This document shows, piece by piece, positions 54,086 to 62,380 of a stretch of DNA of 64,000 nucleotides; within the stretch, counting starts at the first letter, position 1, and each line of letters starts with the position of its first letter. Both the position numbers and the translations under genes were made by a program. This DNA comes from UBA1479 sp040218445 (GTDB lineage: Bacteria > Pseudomonadota > Alphaproteobacteria > Rhodospirillales > Casp-alpha2). Below the pieces are notes generated by a model. The model ran no database searches. It was not told the DNA's origin and was given only the letters and a program-made list of their open reading frames with translations. The DNA lies in assembly GCA_040218445.1 (NCBI GenBank), contig JAVJRK010000010.1, forward strand, positions 310,001 through 374,000, read 5' to 3'.

Positions 54086-55141
54086 ATGGAACAGATGATC
54101 ACAACCGATGATGACCGCTGGCGTCAGGTCGCCGATCGCCGACCGGGCGGCGGCTTCGTCTATGCCGTCACCACCACCGGCATTTACTGCAAGCCCGGCT
54201 GTTCATCCCGCCAGCCTAAGCGCGCCAATGTGCGGTTTTTCGACACGGGCAACCAAGCGGAAGACGCCGGATTCCGGCCCTGCAAGCGCTGCCGCCCGGA
54301 CCGGCAGCGTCTGATCGACCCACGCCTGGCCGCCGTGGCCGAAGCCTGCCGCCTGATCGAGGATGCAGAAACACCACCTTCTCTGGACACATTGGCCGAG
54401 GCCACCGGATACAGCCCCTTTCACCTGCAGCGCACGTTTCAAGCCATGGTCGGCGTCAGCCCCAAACAATATGCCGATGCCGTGCGCGCGGAACGTCTGC
54501 GCCGGGGCCTGATCGCGGGCGAGGGCGTGACGGGGGCTCTTTACGGGGCGGGGTATGGATCGGCCTCCCGCGTTTACGAAAAATCCGACGCCCTTCTGGG
54601 CATGACCCCGGCCAGCTATGCCCAAGGCGGGCGCGGCGCCGATATCCGCTTTGCCCTGGCCGCCAGCCCGCTGGGCCGCGTGCTGGCGGCGGCGACGGGA
54701 AAGGGGCTTTGCATGGTGTCCCTGGGCGCTGACGACGATGCCTTGATTTCTGAACTGATAGGCGATTTCCCGCAAGCGGACATTCAACGGGATGACGCCG
54801 CCCTTAAATCCATGATGGAAGCCGTCCTGCGCCACCTGGAAGACGGCGCACCCATGGCGGCTTTGCCGCTCGACGTGCGGGCAACGGCCTTTCAATGGCA
54901 GGTCTGGCAGGCTCTTGCCGCCATTCCGCCCGGTGAAACGCGCACTTACGGCGAACTTGCCGCCGAACTGGGCAAGCCCAAAGCCGCCCGTGCCGTGGGC
55001 CGGGCCTGTGCCACCAACCCGGTTTCGCTGGTCATTCCCTGTCATCGGGCCGTGGGGGCCAACGGTTCGCTGACCGGATACCGCTGGGGCAAGGAGCGCA
55101 AGCGGGCCCTTTTGGCACGCGAACGCGGGCAAAAGACCTAA
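54086..55141 (+). CDS. ada: Ada: methylphosphotriester sensor and O6-methylguanine-DNA methyltransferase
   Basis: 351 residues. N-terminal Ada zinc domain with TGIYCKPGCSSRQPK (Cys35, Cys39) and FRPCKRC (two more ligands), AraC-type HTH (about residues 90-180; YSPFHLQRTFQAMVG), then the methyltransferase domain with VIPCHRAVG and active Cys at about 319. It repairs alkylated bases and, once methylated, activates its own regulon. It converges with mmcB, overlapping by four bases, placing two DNA-repair genes together. Confidence 0.95.
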   Translation: MEQMITTDDDRWRQVADRRPGGGFVYAVTTTGIYCKPGCSSRQPKRANVRFFDTGNQAEDAGFRPCKRCRPDRQRLIDPRLAAVAEACRLIEDAETPPSLDTLAEATGYSPFHLQRTFQAMVGVSPKQYADAVRAERLRRGLIAGEGVTGALYGAGYGSASRVYEKSDALLGMTPASYAQGGRGADIRFALAASPLGRVLAAATGKGLCMVSLGADDDALISELIGDFPQADIQRDDAALKSMMEAVLRHLEDGAPMAALPLDVRATAFQWQVWQALAAIPPGETRTYGELAAELGKPKAARAVGRACATNPVSLVIPCHRAVGANGSLTGYRWGKERKRALLARERGQKT

Positions 55142-55593
55142 TACCCCGGCACCCGCACCAACCGGTCTGCCGCTGCACGGGCGAAATTCAATGTCTGCTT
55201 GCGCCGGCGATTGCCGTTAAGGGGTGTTTCCGCCGCCGGACGCAACACTGCCCCGTCATGAGCATCGGCCACGATCAACCCTTTATCACCGGGCAGGGTA
55301 TCGGCCGGAAACCCGGGCGGCACCGCGAAATAAAACCAATCACAAAAGGCCGGATATTCGTGCCATTTGCCGTCGGTACGGAAATCCTCGACCGAGGATT
55401 TGACCTCGACGAACAGAAACCGTCCCTGATCGTCGAGCCCGGCCACGTCGATGCGCCGCCGCGACGTCAGCTTGAATTCGACCAGGGGGCTGAATCCCAT
55501 GCGCCACAGCATGCGCACGACGCCCCGGGTCACGCCCTCGGTCAACTGCGGGCGGGGCGCATCGGAAACAACGGTTTCGGCAACAGATAGCAT
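55138..55593 (-). CDS. mmcB: MmcB-family DNA repair protein
   Basis: 151 residues from the ATG at 55593; an in-frame GTG at 55602 would lie inside the LexA box. RRIDVAGLDDQGRFLFVEVKSSVEDFRTDGKW is the family core, with D...E-x-K resembling a restriction-like nuclease active site. In Caulobacter MmcB is SOS-controlled and acts with error-prone repair. The LexA box here (55597-55611) supports that. The distance from box to start leaves a very short leader. Confidence 0.9.
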   Translation of the reverse strand: MLSVAETVVSDAPRPQLTEGVTRGVVRMLWRMGFSPLVEFKLTSRRRIDVAGLDDQGRFLFVEVKSSVEDFRTDGKWHEYPAFCDWFYFAVPPGFPADTLPGDKGLIVADAHDGAVLRPAAETPLNGNRRRKQTLNFARAAADRLVRVPGY

Positions 55594-55596
55594 ATT

Positions 55597-55611
55597 GTTC
55601 ACTATATGTTC
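55597..55611 (-). promoter_or_regulatory. LexA (SOS) box of mmcB, GTTC-N7-GTTC
   Basis: GTTC-ACTATAT-GTTC on the plus strand (GAAC-N7-GAAC read on the minus strand), an exact consensus four bases from the mmcB ATG. A -10-like TATAGT (minus strand) lies within it. A CCCGC/GCGGG hairpin sits at 55633-55647. Confidence 0.8.
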
Positions 55612-55693
55612 TTTTGCAGATTATTCTGATTACCCGCTTTATGCGGGGCTGGCAAGCCTTGCCGGAAACCGCCCGTAAGGTTAAGCATCCATC

Positions 55694-56113
55694 ATGCGAC
55701 AGACACAGCATGAACTGAACGTGGCCACGGGCGGGCCCGGTCTTTACGAAATCACCCGCGACGTGGATTCCTGGGTCCGCGATCAGGACATGTCGGCCGG
55801 GCTGCTGACCTTGTTCTGCCGGCATACCAGCGCGTCCCTTACCATTCAGGAAAATGCCGACCCGGACGTTCAGCGCGATCTGCAGACGTTCTTCGAACGT
55901 CTGGTCAAGGAAGATCCGGCCCTGTACCGGCACACCGCCGAAGGGCCCGACGACATGCCCGCCCATATCCGCAGCGCCCTGACCAATGTGCAGTTGTCCG
56001 TACCCGTCGCGGACGGCCGCCCGCAACTGGGCACCTGGCAGGGGATTTATCTGTTTGAACATCGGCGCCAGCCCCATCATCGCCGGGTGCTGCTACATCT
56101 TCAGGGTGAATAA
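55694..56113 (+). CDS. YjbQ / UPF0047 family protein
   Basis: 139 residues. GLLTLFCRHTSASLTIQENADPDV contains the conserved Cys-Arg-His-Thr-Ser-Ala and GTWQGIYLFEHR the C-terminal block. E. coli YjbQ has weak thiamin phosphate synthase activity; the physiological role is unsettled. Trimeric, cytoplasmic. Followed six bases later by a small membrane protein gene. Confidence 0.92.
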   Translation: MRQTQHELNVATGGPGLYEITRDVDSWVRDQDMSAGLLTLFCRHTSASLTIQENADPDVQRDLQTFFERLVKEDPALYRHTAEGPDDMPAHIRSALTNVQLSVPVADGRPQLGTWQGIYLFEHRRQPHHRRVLLHLQGE

Positions 56114-56119
56114 GAAGGA

Positions 56120-56431
56120 ATGGAAATGGATAACAGCTGGCTGATCCTGGTCATTGTCCTCCTCGCGGCGGTTCTGGGCGTCATGCTGCGCAATCGGTTC
56201 TTCGCCGCCGGCACGCCGTTCCGCCGCTGGACCGACAGCCGCCTGGCCCCCCTGGCGGCGAAAGCCGCCAAGATTTTCTGTTTTGCGACCCTGGCGATCT
56301 GGCTGGCTCTTTGGGTCGTGGCCGATGCCGACGACCGGACGCGCCTGAACCGGGAATTCAAGAGCCTGATCCAATCCATGGAGTGGGGGAAAAAGGATGT
56401 GCCGCCATCGAAGGAAGGGAAGCAGCCGTGA
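56120..56431 (+). CDS. Small membrane protein of unknown function
   Basis: 103 residues with two hydrophobic segments, WLILVIVLLAAVLGVML (residues 5-21) and AAKIFCFATLAIWLALWVV (about 52-72), separated by a basic loop. The stop overlaps the GTG start of the next gene by four bases, so it is likely coupled to the TPR/2OG-oxygenase. No family recognised. Confidence 0.7.
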   Translation: MEMDNSWLILVIVLLAAVLGVMLRNRFFAAGTPFRRWTDSRLAPLAAKAAKIFCFATLAIWLALWVVADADDRTRLNREFKSLIQSMEWGKKDVPPSKEGKQP

Positions 56432-58176
56432 AAAAACAGAAGCGGCGGCACAATCCGGGCGGATCGAAAAAGCGCAAACGCGCAAGCGCAACACCGCCCC
56501 CGCCAAAACCCCGCGCCAAGCCGTCCCCCCTTTCCCAGACAGCGCCCGGGCTTTCGGCCTTTGCCCCGCCAGACGTGGCGCATATCGTCGATCAAGGCCG
56601 CATGGCGCTTGCGCAAGGGAACTGGCGCCAGGCCCTTCAAGCTGGGCGTGAAGCCCTGGCTGCGGCCCCGGACGATGCGGATGCGCTTAACGTCACCGGC
56701 GTGGCCGCCTTTCATCTGGGCGACCGGGCGGAAGCCCTGTCCTTGTTCGATACGGCCCTGGCCTTTCACCCGAACCATGGCGAAGCCCTGATGAACCGGG
56801 GCAACGTGCTGAGCGACCTGGGCCGCCTGGACGAAGCCGAGGCCACCTATCAGGCCGTGCTCGACGCCGCGCCCGGCCATGCGGGGGCCCGGTTCAACCT
56901 GGGCGTCTTGTTCGAAATTTCGGGCCGCTTTCCCGAGGCCGAGGCCTGCTTTCGCCGCATCCTGTCGCAGGAACCGGACCACGCCGAAGCGCTGTTTCAC
57001 GTCGCCAATATCATGAAGGCACGGGGCCGCCTGGCAGAAGCCCTCACCCATTACGATCTGGCACTCAAGGCCGACCCCCGTCACGCCGGGGCCGCCACCA
57101 ACCGGGGGGCCGTGCTGCAGGAACAGGGCAAGCCGCTGGAAGCACGCGCCGCCTATCACCAAGCACTGGAGATCGATACGGACAATATCGACGCGCGCTA
57201 CAACCTGGGAACCCTGCTGCAGGAAACGGGACATCCCGAAGACGCCATCCAGGAATACCGCGCGGTCATGGCGCTTGCTCCCGAACACGCGGGCGCACAG
57301 GTCAACATCGCCTATGCGTTGCGCGAACTGGGGCAGCTGGAAGAAGCACTCGCGGCAACTCGCGACGCCCTGCGCCTGGCCCCCGATTACGATAAGGCGC
57401 AGGTCAACCTGGGCGATCTTTTGCTGCAGATGGGGCGGCCCGACGCAGCCGTGGCCGAAACCGCGAAATATCTGGAAACCCACCCTGGCAATCCTTCGGC
57501 CCTGGCGTTTCAGGCCATCGCCTTGAACGAGGCCGGGGACGATGATGCCGTCAGAAAACTTTACGATTTTAATCGCCTTTTGCGCCCTGCCGAGATTTCG
57601 CCACCGGACGGCTTCGCATCTGTCACAGACTTCAACGCGGCTTTGGCACAGCATGTGCGCGGTCATCCGTCCCTGGCCTATGCCCCGGCCAGCCATGCGA
57701 CCCGCAAGGGTCGTCATTCGGGCGAATTAACGATCGAGCCCAAGGGCCCGATTACCGGGCTGGAACAGCTCATCATGGCGGCGGTCGAGGCGTATCGCAA
57801 GGACCTGCCCGAAGACCCGAACCATCCCTTCCTGGCCCAGCGGCCGCGGGGGCTTAGCCTGTCGATCTGGGGCGTGGTGATGGAAGATCGGGGCCATCAG
57901 GTCGCCCATATCCATCCGGCGGCCTGGCTGTCAGGTGTGTATTACCCGGAAATTCCCGATGTGGTGCGGGACGACGACCCCGAACAGCAGGGCTGGATCG
58001 AATTCGGACGCCCGCCCGCCGATTTTCATACGACCAAGGAACCGCTCACCACACGAATTCGGCCCCGCGAGGGCCTGATACTGCTGTTCCCCAGTTACAT
58101 GTATCACGAGACCGTGCCGTTCCGGGCCCCGGTCGAGCGCATGAGCATCGCCTTCGACGTCATGCCCGGGGATTGA
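56428..58176 (+). CDS. TPR protein with C-terminal 2OG-Fe(II) oxygenase domain
   Basis: 582 residues from a GTG at 56428 with AAGGAAGGGA ahead. The N-terminus is very basic (KKQKRRHNPGGSKKRKR). About ten TPR units run from residue 45 to 370. The C-terminal 200 residues match the putative 2OG-Fe(II) oxygenase family: AHIHPAAWLSGVYYPEIP (His494/His496), LLFPSYMYHETVPF (His560) and a final RMSIAFDV, giving iron and 2-oxoglutarate ligands. Such fusions are thought to hydroxylate proteins, but no substrate is known here. Confidence 0.83.
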   Translation: MKKQKRRHNPGGSKKRKRASATPPPPKPRAKPSPLSQTAPGLSAFAPPDVAHIVDQGRMALAQGNWRQALQAGREALAAAPDDADALNVTGVAAFHLGDRAEALSLFDTALAFHPNHGEALMNRGNVLSDLGRLDEAEATYQAVLDAAPGHAGARFNLGVLFEISGRFPEAEACFRRILSQEPDHAEALFHVANIMKARGRLAEALTHYDLALKADPRHAGAATNRGAVLQEQGKPLEARAAYHQALEIDTDNIDARYNLGTLLQETGHPEDAIQEYRAVMALAPEHAGAQVNIAYALRELGQLEEALAATRDALRLAPDYDKAQVNLGDLLLQMGRPDAAVAETAKYLETHPGNPSALAFQAIALNEAGDDDAVRKLYDFNRLLRPAEISPPDGFASVTDFNAALAQHVRGHPSLAYAPASHATRKGRHSGELTIEPKGPITGLEQLIMAAVEAYRKDLPEDPNHPFLAQRPRGLSLSIWGVVMEDRGHQVAHIHPAAWLSGVYYPEIPDVVRDDDPEQQGWIEFGRPPADFHTTKEPLTTRIRPREGLILLFPSYMYHETVPFRAPVERMSIAFDVMPGD

Positions 58177-58253
58177 AGCGCATCAAAGGCCCGGATACGC
58201 CGGTGCATCACACCGCGCGCTCACAAAATTTCCAGGGCCGTTGGCGGCTTGGA

Positions 58254-58412
58254 CTATCCGTCGCGCAGTTCCCTAACACAGACCGCCTGATCGACTTTAC
58301 CGACCACCGTTTCCCGTATTTCGAAACAATTGATCATCGTCGCATGGACGGAATGGACCTTCGCGTCGAGCGCACCACCAACAAGCGTGAGAGTAATCAA
58401 GACCCAAGCCAT
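58254..58412 (-). CDS. Small exported or membrane protein, 52 residues
   Basis: MAWVLITLTLVGGALDAKVH... has a short hydrophobic leader followed by a 35-residue soluble part with two cysteines (INCFEIRE, QAVCVREL). AGGAG sits seven bases before the ATG, a better ribosome site than most large genes here have. It fills an otherwise empty 425-base gap (58177-58601); the remainder of that gap shows nothing clear. Resembles short secreted proteins of marine bacteria in style only. Function unknown. Confidence 0.55.
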   Translation of the reverse strand: MAWVLITLTLVGGALDAKVHSVHATMINCFEIRETVVGKVDQAVCVRELRDG

Positions 58413-58601
58413 ATGCGTGCTCCTTGTGATCTGCTCCCACCGATCATTCGGGCATAATACCACAAAACTTATAGGGATTTTGATCACAGATCAGAGAGGA
58501 CGCAGAGCCAACAGAATGCGGGTTTTCGCAAAGGCGGAGCTATCCACGTCATATCAAAGTCATTGTCTGCCTGCCCCAGAACGGATTTTTCTCCGATCGC
58601 C

Positions 58602-59711
58602 TTAGAAAGCCACCATGGTCGCGGCTAAAACGCCGAGCCAGTAGTGAAGCAACGTGACCCCCACCAGGTTCTTCTGCTTGAGATAGAGATATCCGAAAAT
58701 GAAGCTCGCGAAGAAGGTGATCACCACGGCGTCGATGCCGAAGGTGATGTGCAGCGATGCGAAAACGGTACTCGTCAGAAAAATCGAACGATGTCCTTTG
58801 GCGTCATCGAGAAATTTCTGAAACAAGCCCTGGATAAGCCCGCGGGAGCCGACCTCCTGAAACAACGAATGCGCGAAGTATTGAACGAGGAAAAAGGGAT
58901 CGATGGTCACCCCCATATCTTTCCCCGCCGATGGTTCCTTGAACCAGACCAGATAGATCGCCGCCGGAATCGTGAGGAGGATACAGATCCCCAGGGTGTC
59001 GCGGAACGACCGCCAGGCGCCCTCGCGCTTGATGCCCAGGTCAGCCAGCGGAATCTTCATAACCTTGATGACGAGCAAGCAGGGGACGGCCAGGAACAGC
59101 ACTGTCTGCCAGGAGAACCCGGGATCGTACACGTCCTGAACGTAGTCTTCGGCGACCAGATAGAACAGCATGGTCGAAATCAGAAAGATGGCGATCGTGA
59201 AAATCAGGAAATGGCCGAACTGATTCTGCAGCTTTGTGATTTCCAACTGCCGTTGCAGGGATGCGACCATGTCGTCGCTCATCGTGCGGGCCCGTTCGGC
59301 GACAACACTGGCCAGGGCGCATTTCAAGTCACTGATGAATGCGTCCCCCCCGGGAAGAGGAACCAAAGCCCCCGCCGGAATAAGGATGAATTCACAGGGA
59401 GTTTCGGCCCTGAGGGAGGCCGATCGTTCGCCGCCGTCCAGAAAAACCAGTTCCCCCAGCAACTCGCCCGCCGAAACGGTACTCAGTTCGACAAGTGATT
59501 TGTCCGCCAATTCCCGAACAATGGCCGCAGAGCCGGATACCAGCAGATACAAGGTGGTTCCCAGGTCACCTTCCCGGAAAACGAAATCACCAGGCGCAAA
59601 CGACACCGTTTTTGAAACGGAAGCTAATGCTTCGATGGTTTCCGGCTTGAGGGCGGCGAAGGTAAGGTTCTTGTCAAACTCATCGACGATGCGTTGGTGT
59701 TCGTTTTCCAT
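58602..59711 (-). CDS. Cyclic-nucleotide-binding domain fused to CPBP-family membrane protease
   Basis: 369 residues. Residues 1-140 form a cNMP-binding beta barrel (FREGDLGTTLYLLVSGSAAI, GELLGELVFLDGGERSAS). After a helical linker come about eight membrane helices of the CPBP (CAAX/bacteriocin-processing) family: QEVGSRG near residue 285 for motif 1, ASLHITFG near 318, LLHYWLG at the end. Motif 1 reads QE rather than EE, so activity may be altered. A cytoplasmic nucleotide signal could gate the protease. AAGG precedes the ATG. Confidence 0.82.
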   Translation of the reverse strand: MENEHQRIVDEFDKNLTFAALKPETIEALASVSKTVSFAPGDFVFREGDLGTTLYLLVSGSAAIVRELADKSLVELSTVSAGELLGELVFLDGGERSASLRAETPCEFILIPAGALVPLPGGDAFISDLKCALASVVAERARTMSDDMVASLQRQLEITKLQNQFGHFLIFTIAIFLISTMLFYLVAEDYVQDVYDPGFSWQTVLFLAVPCLLVIKVMKIPLADLGIKREGAWRSFRDTLGICILLTIPAAIYLVWFKEPSAGKDMGVTIDPFFLVQYFAHSLFQEVGSRGLIQGLFQKFLDDAKGHRSIFLTSTVFASLHITFGIDAVVITFFASFIFGYLYLKQKNLVGVTLLHYWLGVLAATMVAF

Positions 59712-59815
59712 GGAACCTTTGGACCAATCCTGTTTCCAGCGATATTCTATTGATTAACGATGGGGGTGTCTTTTGAATTTGCACGGCCTTGAGCCAAGAC
59801 ATACATCTTTTTAAG

Positions 59816-61348
59816 ATGGGTAGCGCATTGAAAAGAAAACATAAAGTTCTGATCATCAATGCCTACTTCGACCCATGGCGATCGTCGACGCCGACACGTT
59901 GGTTCATCCCCCGCGCCATGGCGCCCATTTACCTGGCCGGTGCCTTCAACCGTGACCGTACGGACGTGAAGGTATGGGACGAGGTTTTCGACGGGGCCTT
60001 GCTCGACCCCCGGATATTCAGTTGGCCGGACTTGGTCGTGTTTACCGGCCTGACGGCGGCGTTTGACCGGGCGCATCAGCTTTCCGCCTATTTCCGCCAC
60101 GCCAACCCGGCCGTCGTCACGGTCATCGGCGGCGCAATCCCGCGCGCCCTTCCCGCGCTTTGTGCCGAGATCTTCGATTACGTCAGCCAAGGCGATGTGG
60201 AGGACCTTCCCGCAATCATCGCAGACGTGTTCGATCCTTCCTGCGTTTCGGAAACAGGGGCGCCGCGCTTCGACCTGGCCCGGCCGTCCATGGGGGTGGG
60301 ATATCTGGAAACGACGAAATACTGCAATTTTGCCTGCTCGTTCTGTTCGTTGACCGGCGAAGGGCGGCAGTACCAACCCCATTCCGAGCAATCCATCACC
60401 AGGCAGCTCGACGCCATGAAGCGCGTGATGGGCGTCATGGTCCTGGACAACAACTTCTATGGAAACAGCCGGGAAAGTTTTCAGCAGCGCGTCGAACTGA
60501 TCGGCGAACGCTGGCGGAAAGGCCAGTTCCGGGGATGGGGGGCCTTGGTGACCGGCGATTTCTTCAAGCGCCCCGAGAATGTGGAATTGATGGCCAAGAA
60601 CGGCTGCAAGGCCGTGTTCTCGGGTGTGGAATCGCTCGACCCAAAGGTACTGAAGTCCTTCAACAAAAAGCAAAGCGTGACGTCGGACCCCCGCGCATTG
60701 GCGAGTTTATGCGCCGAACACGGCATGTTTTTCGATTACGGCATGATCGCAGACTTTACCCAGCAAACCGTCGCCGAGGTGGACGACCAATTGAATGCCG
60801 TTCTCAACGAACCGTCGGTCCCCCTGCCCGGATTGCTTTCCCTGACGATTCCAATCCTGGGAACGCCTTATTTCGAGGCTTCGGCACGGGACGGGCGCTT
60901 GATGCCCAATCTTCTGTTAAGCGACATGGACGGGCAGAAAGTGGTCGAATGGCCCAAGGAGCCGCTGGAAAAGGTCGTGCCTTTTGTCGCTGATCTGTTG
61001 CGCTTTCGTGGACGGAAGGCAGCACTTATGCGCCATGCCGTCAAACATGCCTGGCATTGGCGCAAGCACTTCACCTGGGATCAGACGACGTTGGCGTTGG
61101 TTCGGCCGCTGCACCGTTTCGGCGGCACGATCAATCTTGGCAGCCTTCGCCAGATGCATCAGTCCTTCCGGGAACCGTCACTCACCTATTGCGCAATGAG
61201 CGACGGCTTGCGGTCGGTATATCGGCCCCAGGTCAAAATGCCATTGAAGTTTGAAAAATGCTTCGAGCCGCTTCGGATTACCGATCCGACGGGGGCGCTG
61301 ACCGATGACCTTCTGAACGCCCGCGCCAGACCGCCGGCTGTGGCATGA
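59816..61348 (+). CDS. Radical SAM protein of unknown substrate, B12-binding-like N-terminus
   Basis: 510 residues from the ATG at 59816; a TTG at 59789 would add nine. Residues 1-150 look like a B12-binding (Rossmann) domain without the DxHxxG cobalamin motif. YCNFACSFC gives the three cluster cysteines (about 170, 174, 177). Further on, VLDNNFYGN and VFSGVESLDPKVL are typical of the B12-radical-SAM superfamily. The C-terminal 130 residues are specific to it. It ends directly against the second agt-like gene on the other strand, and the neighbours are lipid genes, so a lipid substrate is possible but unproven. Confidence 0.8.
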   Translation: MGSALKRKHKVLIINAYFDPWRSSTPTRWFIPRAMAPIYLAGAFNRDRTDVKVWDEVFDGALLDPRIFSWPDLVVFTGLTAAFDRAHQLSAYFRHANPAVVTVIGGAIPRALPALCAEIFDYVSQGDVEDLPAIIADVFDPSCVSETGAPRFDLARPSMGVGYLETTKYCNFACSFCSLTGEGRQYQPHSEQSITRQLDAMKRVMGVMVLDNNFYGNSRESFQQRVELIGERWRKGQFRGWGALVTGDFFKRPENVELMAKNGCKAVFSGVESLDPKVLKSFNKKQSVTSDPRALASLCAEHGMFFDYGMIADFTQQTVAEVDDQLNAVLNEPSVPLPGLLSLTIPILGTPYFEASARDGRLMPNLLLSDMDGQKVVEWPKEPLEKVVPFVADLLRFRGRKAALMRHAVKHAWHWRKHFTWDQTTLALVRPLHRFGGTINLGSLRQMHQSFREPSLTYCAMSDGLRSVYRPQVKMPLKFEKCFEPLRITDPTGALTDDLLNARARPPAVA

Positions 61349-62380
61349 TCATCGCCGCGCGGCTTCAAAATTGGTTTGAGCAGCCAGAACGTTATCCAGA
61401 AACTGACGGGCACAGGCGGACCAGCTGAATTGCAATGCCCAGTCGCGACACCGGTCTTTCGGAATATGAAGAGCATCCAGGGCCGCTTGGCGCAGGTCGT
61501 CGGATAGTATTCCCGCACCGCTGTCTCCGATCACATCACGCGGGCCCATCACGGGATAGGCGGCAACGGGCACACCACAGGCCATCGATTCCAAAAGGAC
61601 AAGTCCGAACGTGTCCGTCAACGAAGGAAAGACAAAGACATCCGCGCCGGCGAAATGCCGCGCGAGATCTTCACCGAACTTGGCGCCGGTGAACAGAACC
61701 TGCGGATAGGACCGGCGGAATCCATCCAGTTCAGGTCCGTCACCGACCACGACCTTCGATCCGGGAAGGTCCAAATCCAAAAAAGTCTTGATGTTCTTTT
61801 CGACCGCAACCCGTCCCACATTGATGAAGATGGGGCGCGCCATGTCCGGCGGGAAGACCGAGCCATCCATCGGCCGGAAAAGATCCGCATCAACACCGCG
61901 GGACCATTTCATCAGATTGCGAAACCCCCGGCGGTGCAGGTCGTCTTCAAGAGTGTCCGTTGCGACCATGCAGCCGGAGCCGAAATTGTGGAACCGGCGA
62001 AACCATGCGTAGAACCAGCTGCCGGGTAAGGGTGCGCGCGCTTCCACGTACTCCGGAAACCGGGTGTGATAACTGGACGAATAGGTCATGCCCATCCGTC
62101 GCGCCGCCGATCCCGCCAACAGCCCGAGCGGCCCCTCGGTGGCGATATGGATATGTTCGCACCCAAATTCCTTGATGCGGTTTTGGACGGCGCGGCGCGT
62201 CGTCAGCGACAGGCGGATTTCAGGATAGGTGGGGCATGGGACGGTCGGGAATTCCTGCGGCGATAGGAATTCGACCCGCACGCCGAGTTTCTCCAGCTCA
62301 CGGGCCGTAAATTCCAGGGACCGCACGACACCATTGACCAGAGGATGCCAGGCGTCTGTGACGATAAGGATGGAGGTCAT
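61349..62380 (-). CDS. GT4 glycosyltransferase, Agt-like glycolipid synthase (copy 2)
   Basis: 343 residues. Clear paralogue of 7157-8158: ILIVTDAWHPLVNGVVRS, YHTRFPEYVEARAPLPGS, GRVAVEKNIKTFLDLDLPG, FGLVLLESMACGVPVAAYPV. All GT-B catalytic blocks are intact, so both copies should be active. ATGA overlap (four bases) with the upstream phosphoesterase. As for copy 1, glycosyl-diacylglycerol synthesis is the most likely role; a different sugar would explain keeping two. Confidence 0.78.
   Translation of the reverse strand: MTSILIVTDAWHPLVNGVVRSLEFTARELEKLGVRVEFLSPQEFPTVPCPTYPEIRLSLTTRRAVQNRIKEFGCEHIHIATEGPLGLLAGSAARRMGMTYSSSYHTRFPEYVEARAPLPGSWFYAWFRRFHNFGSGCMVATDTLEDDLHRRGFRNLMKWSRGVDADLFRPMDGSVFPPDMARPIFINVGRVAVEKNIKTFLDLDLPGSKVVVGDGPELDGFRRSYPQVLFTGAKFGEDLARHFAGADVFVFPSLTDTFGLVLLESMACGVPVAAYPVMGPRDVIGDSGAGILSDDLRQAALDALHIPKDRCRDWALQFSWSACARQFLDNVLAAQTNFEAARR

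Noticed and set aside
58173..58457. 94-codon plus-strand frame after the oxygenase gene
   Set aside because: No ribosome site and coil-like composition. The opposite strand carries a better supported small gene.
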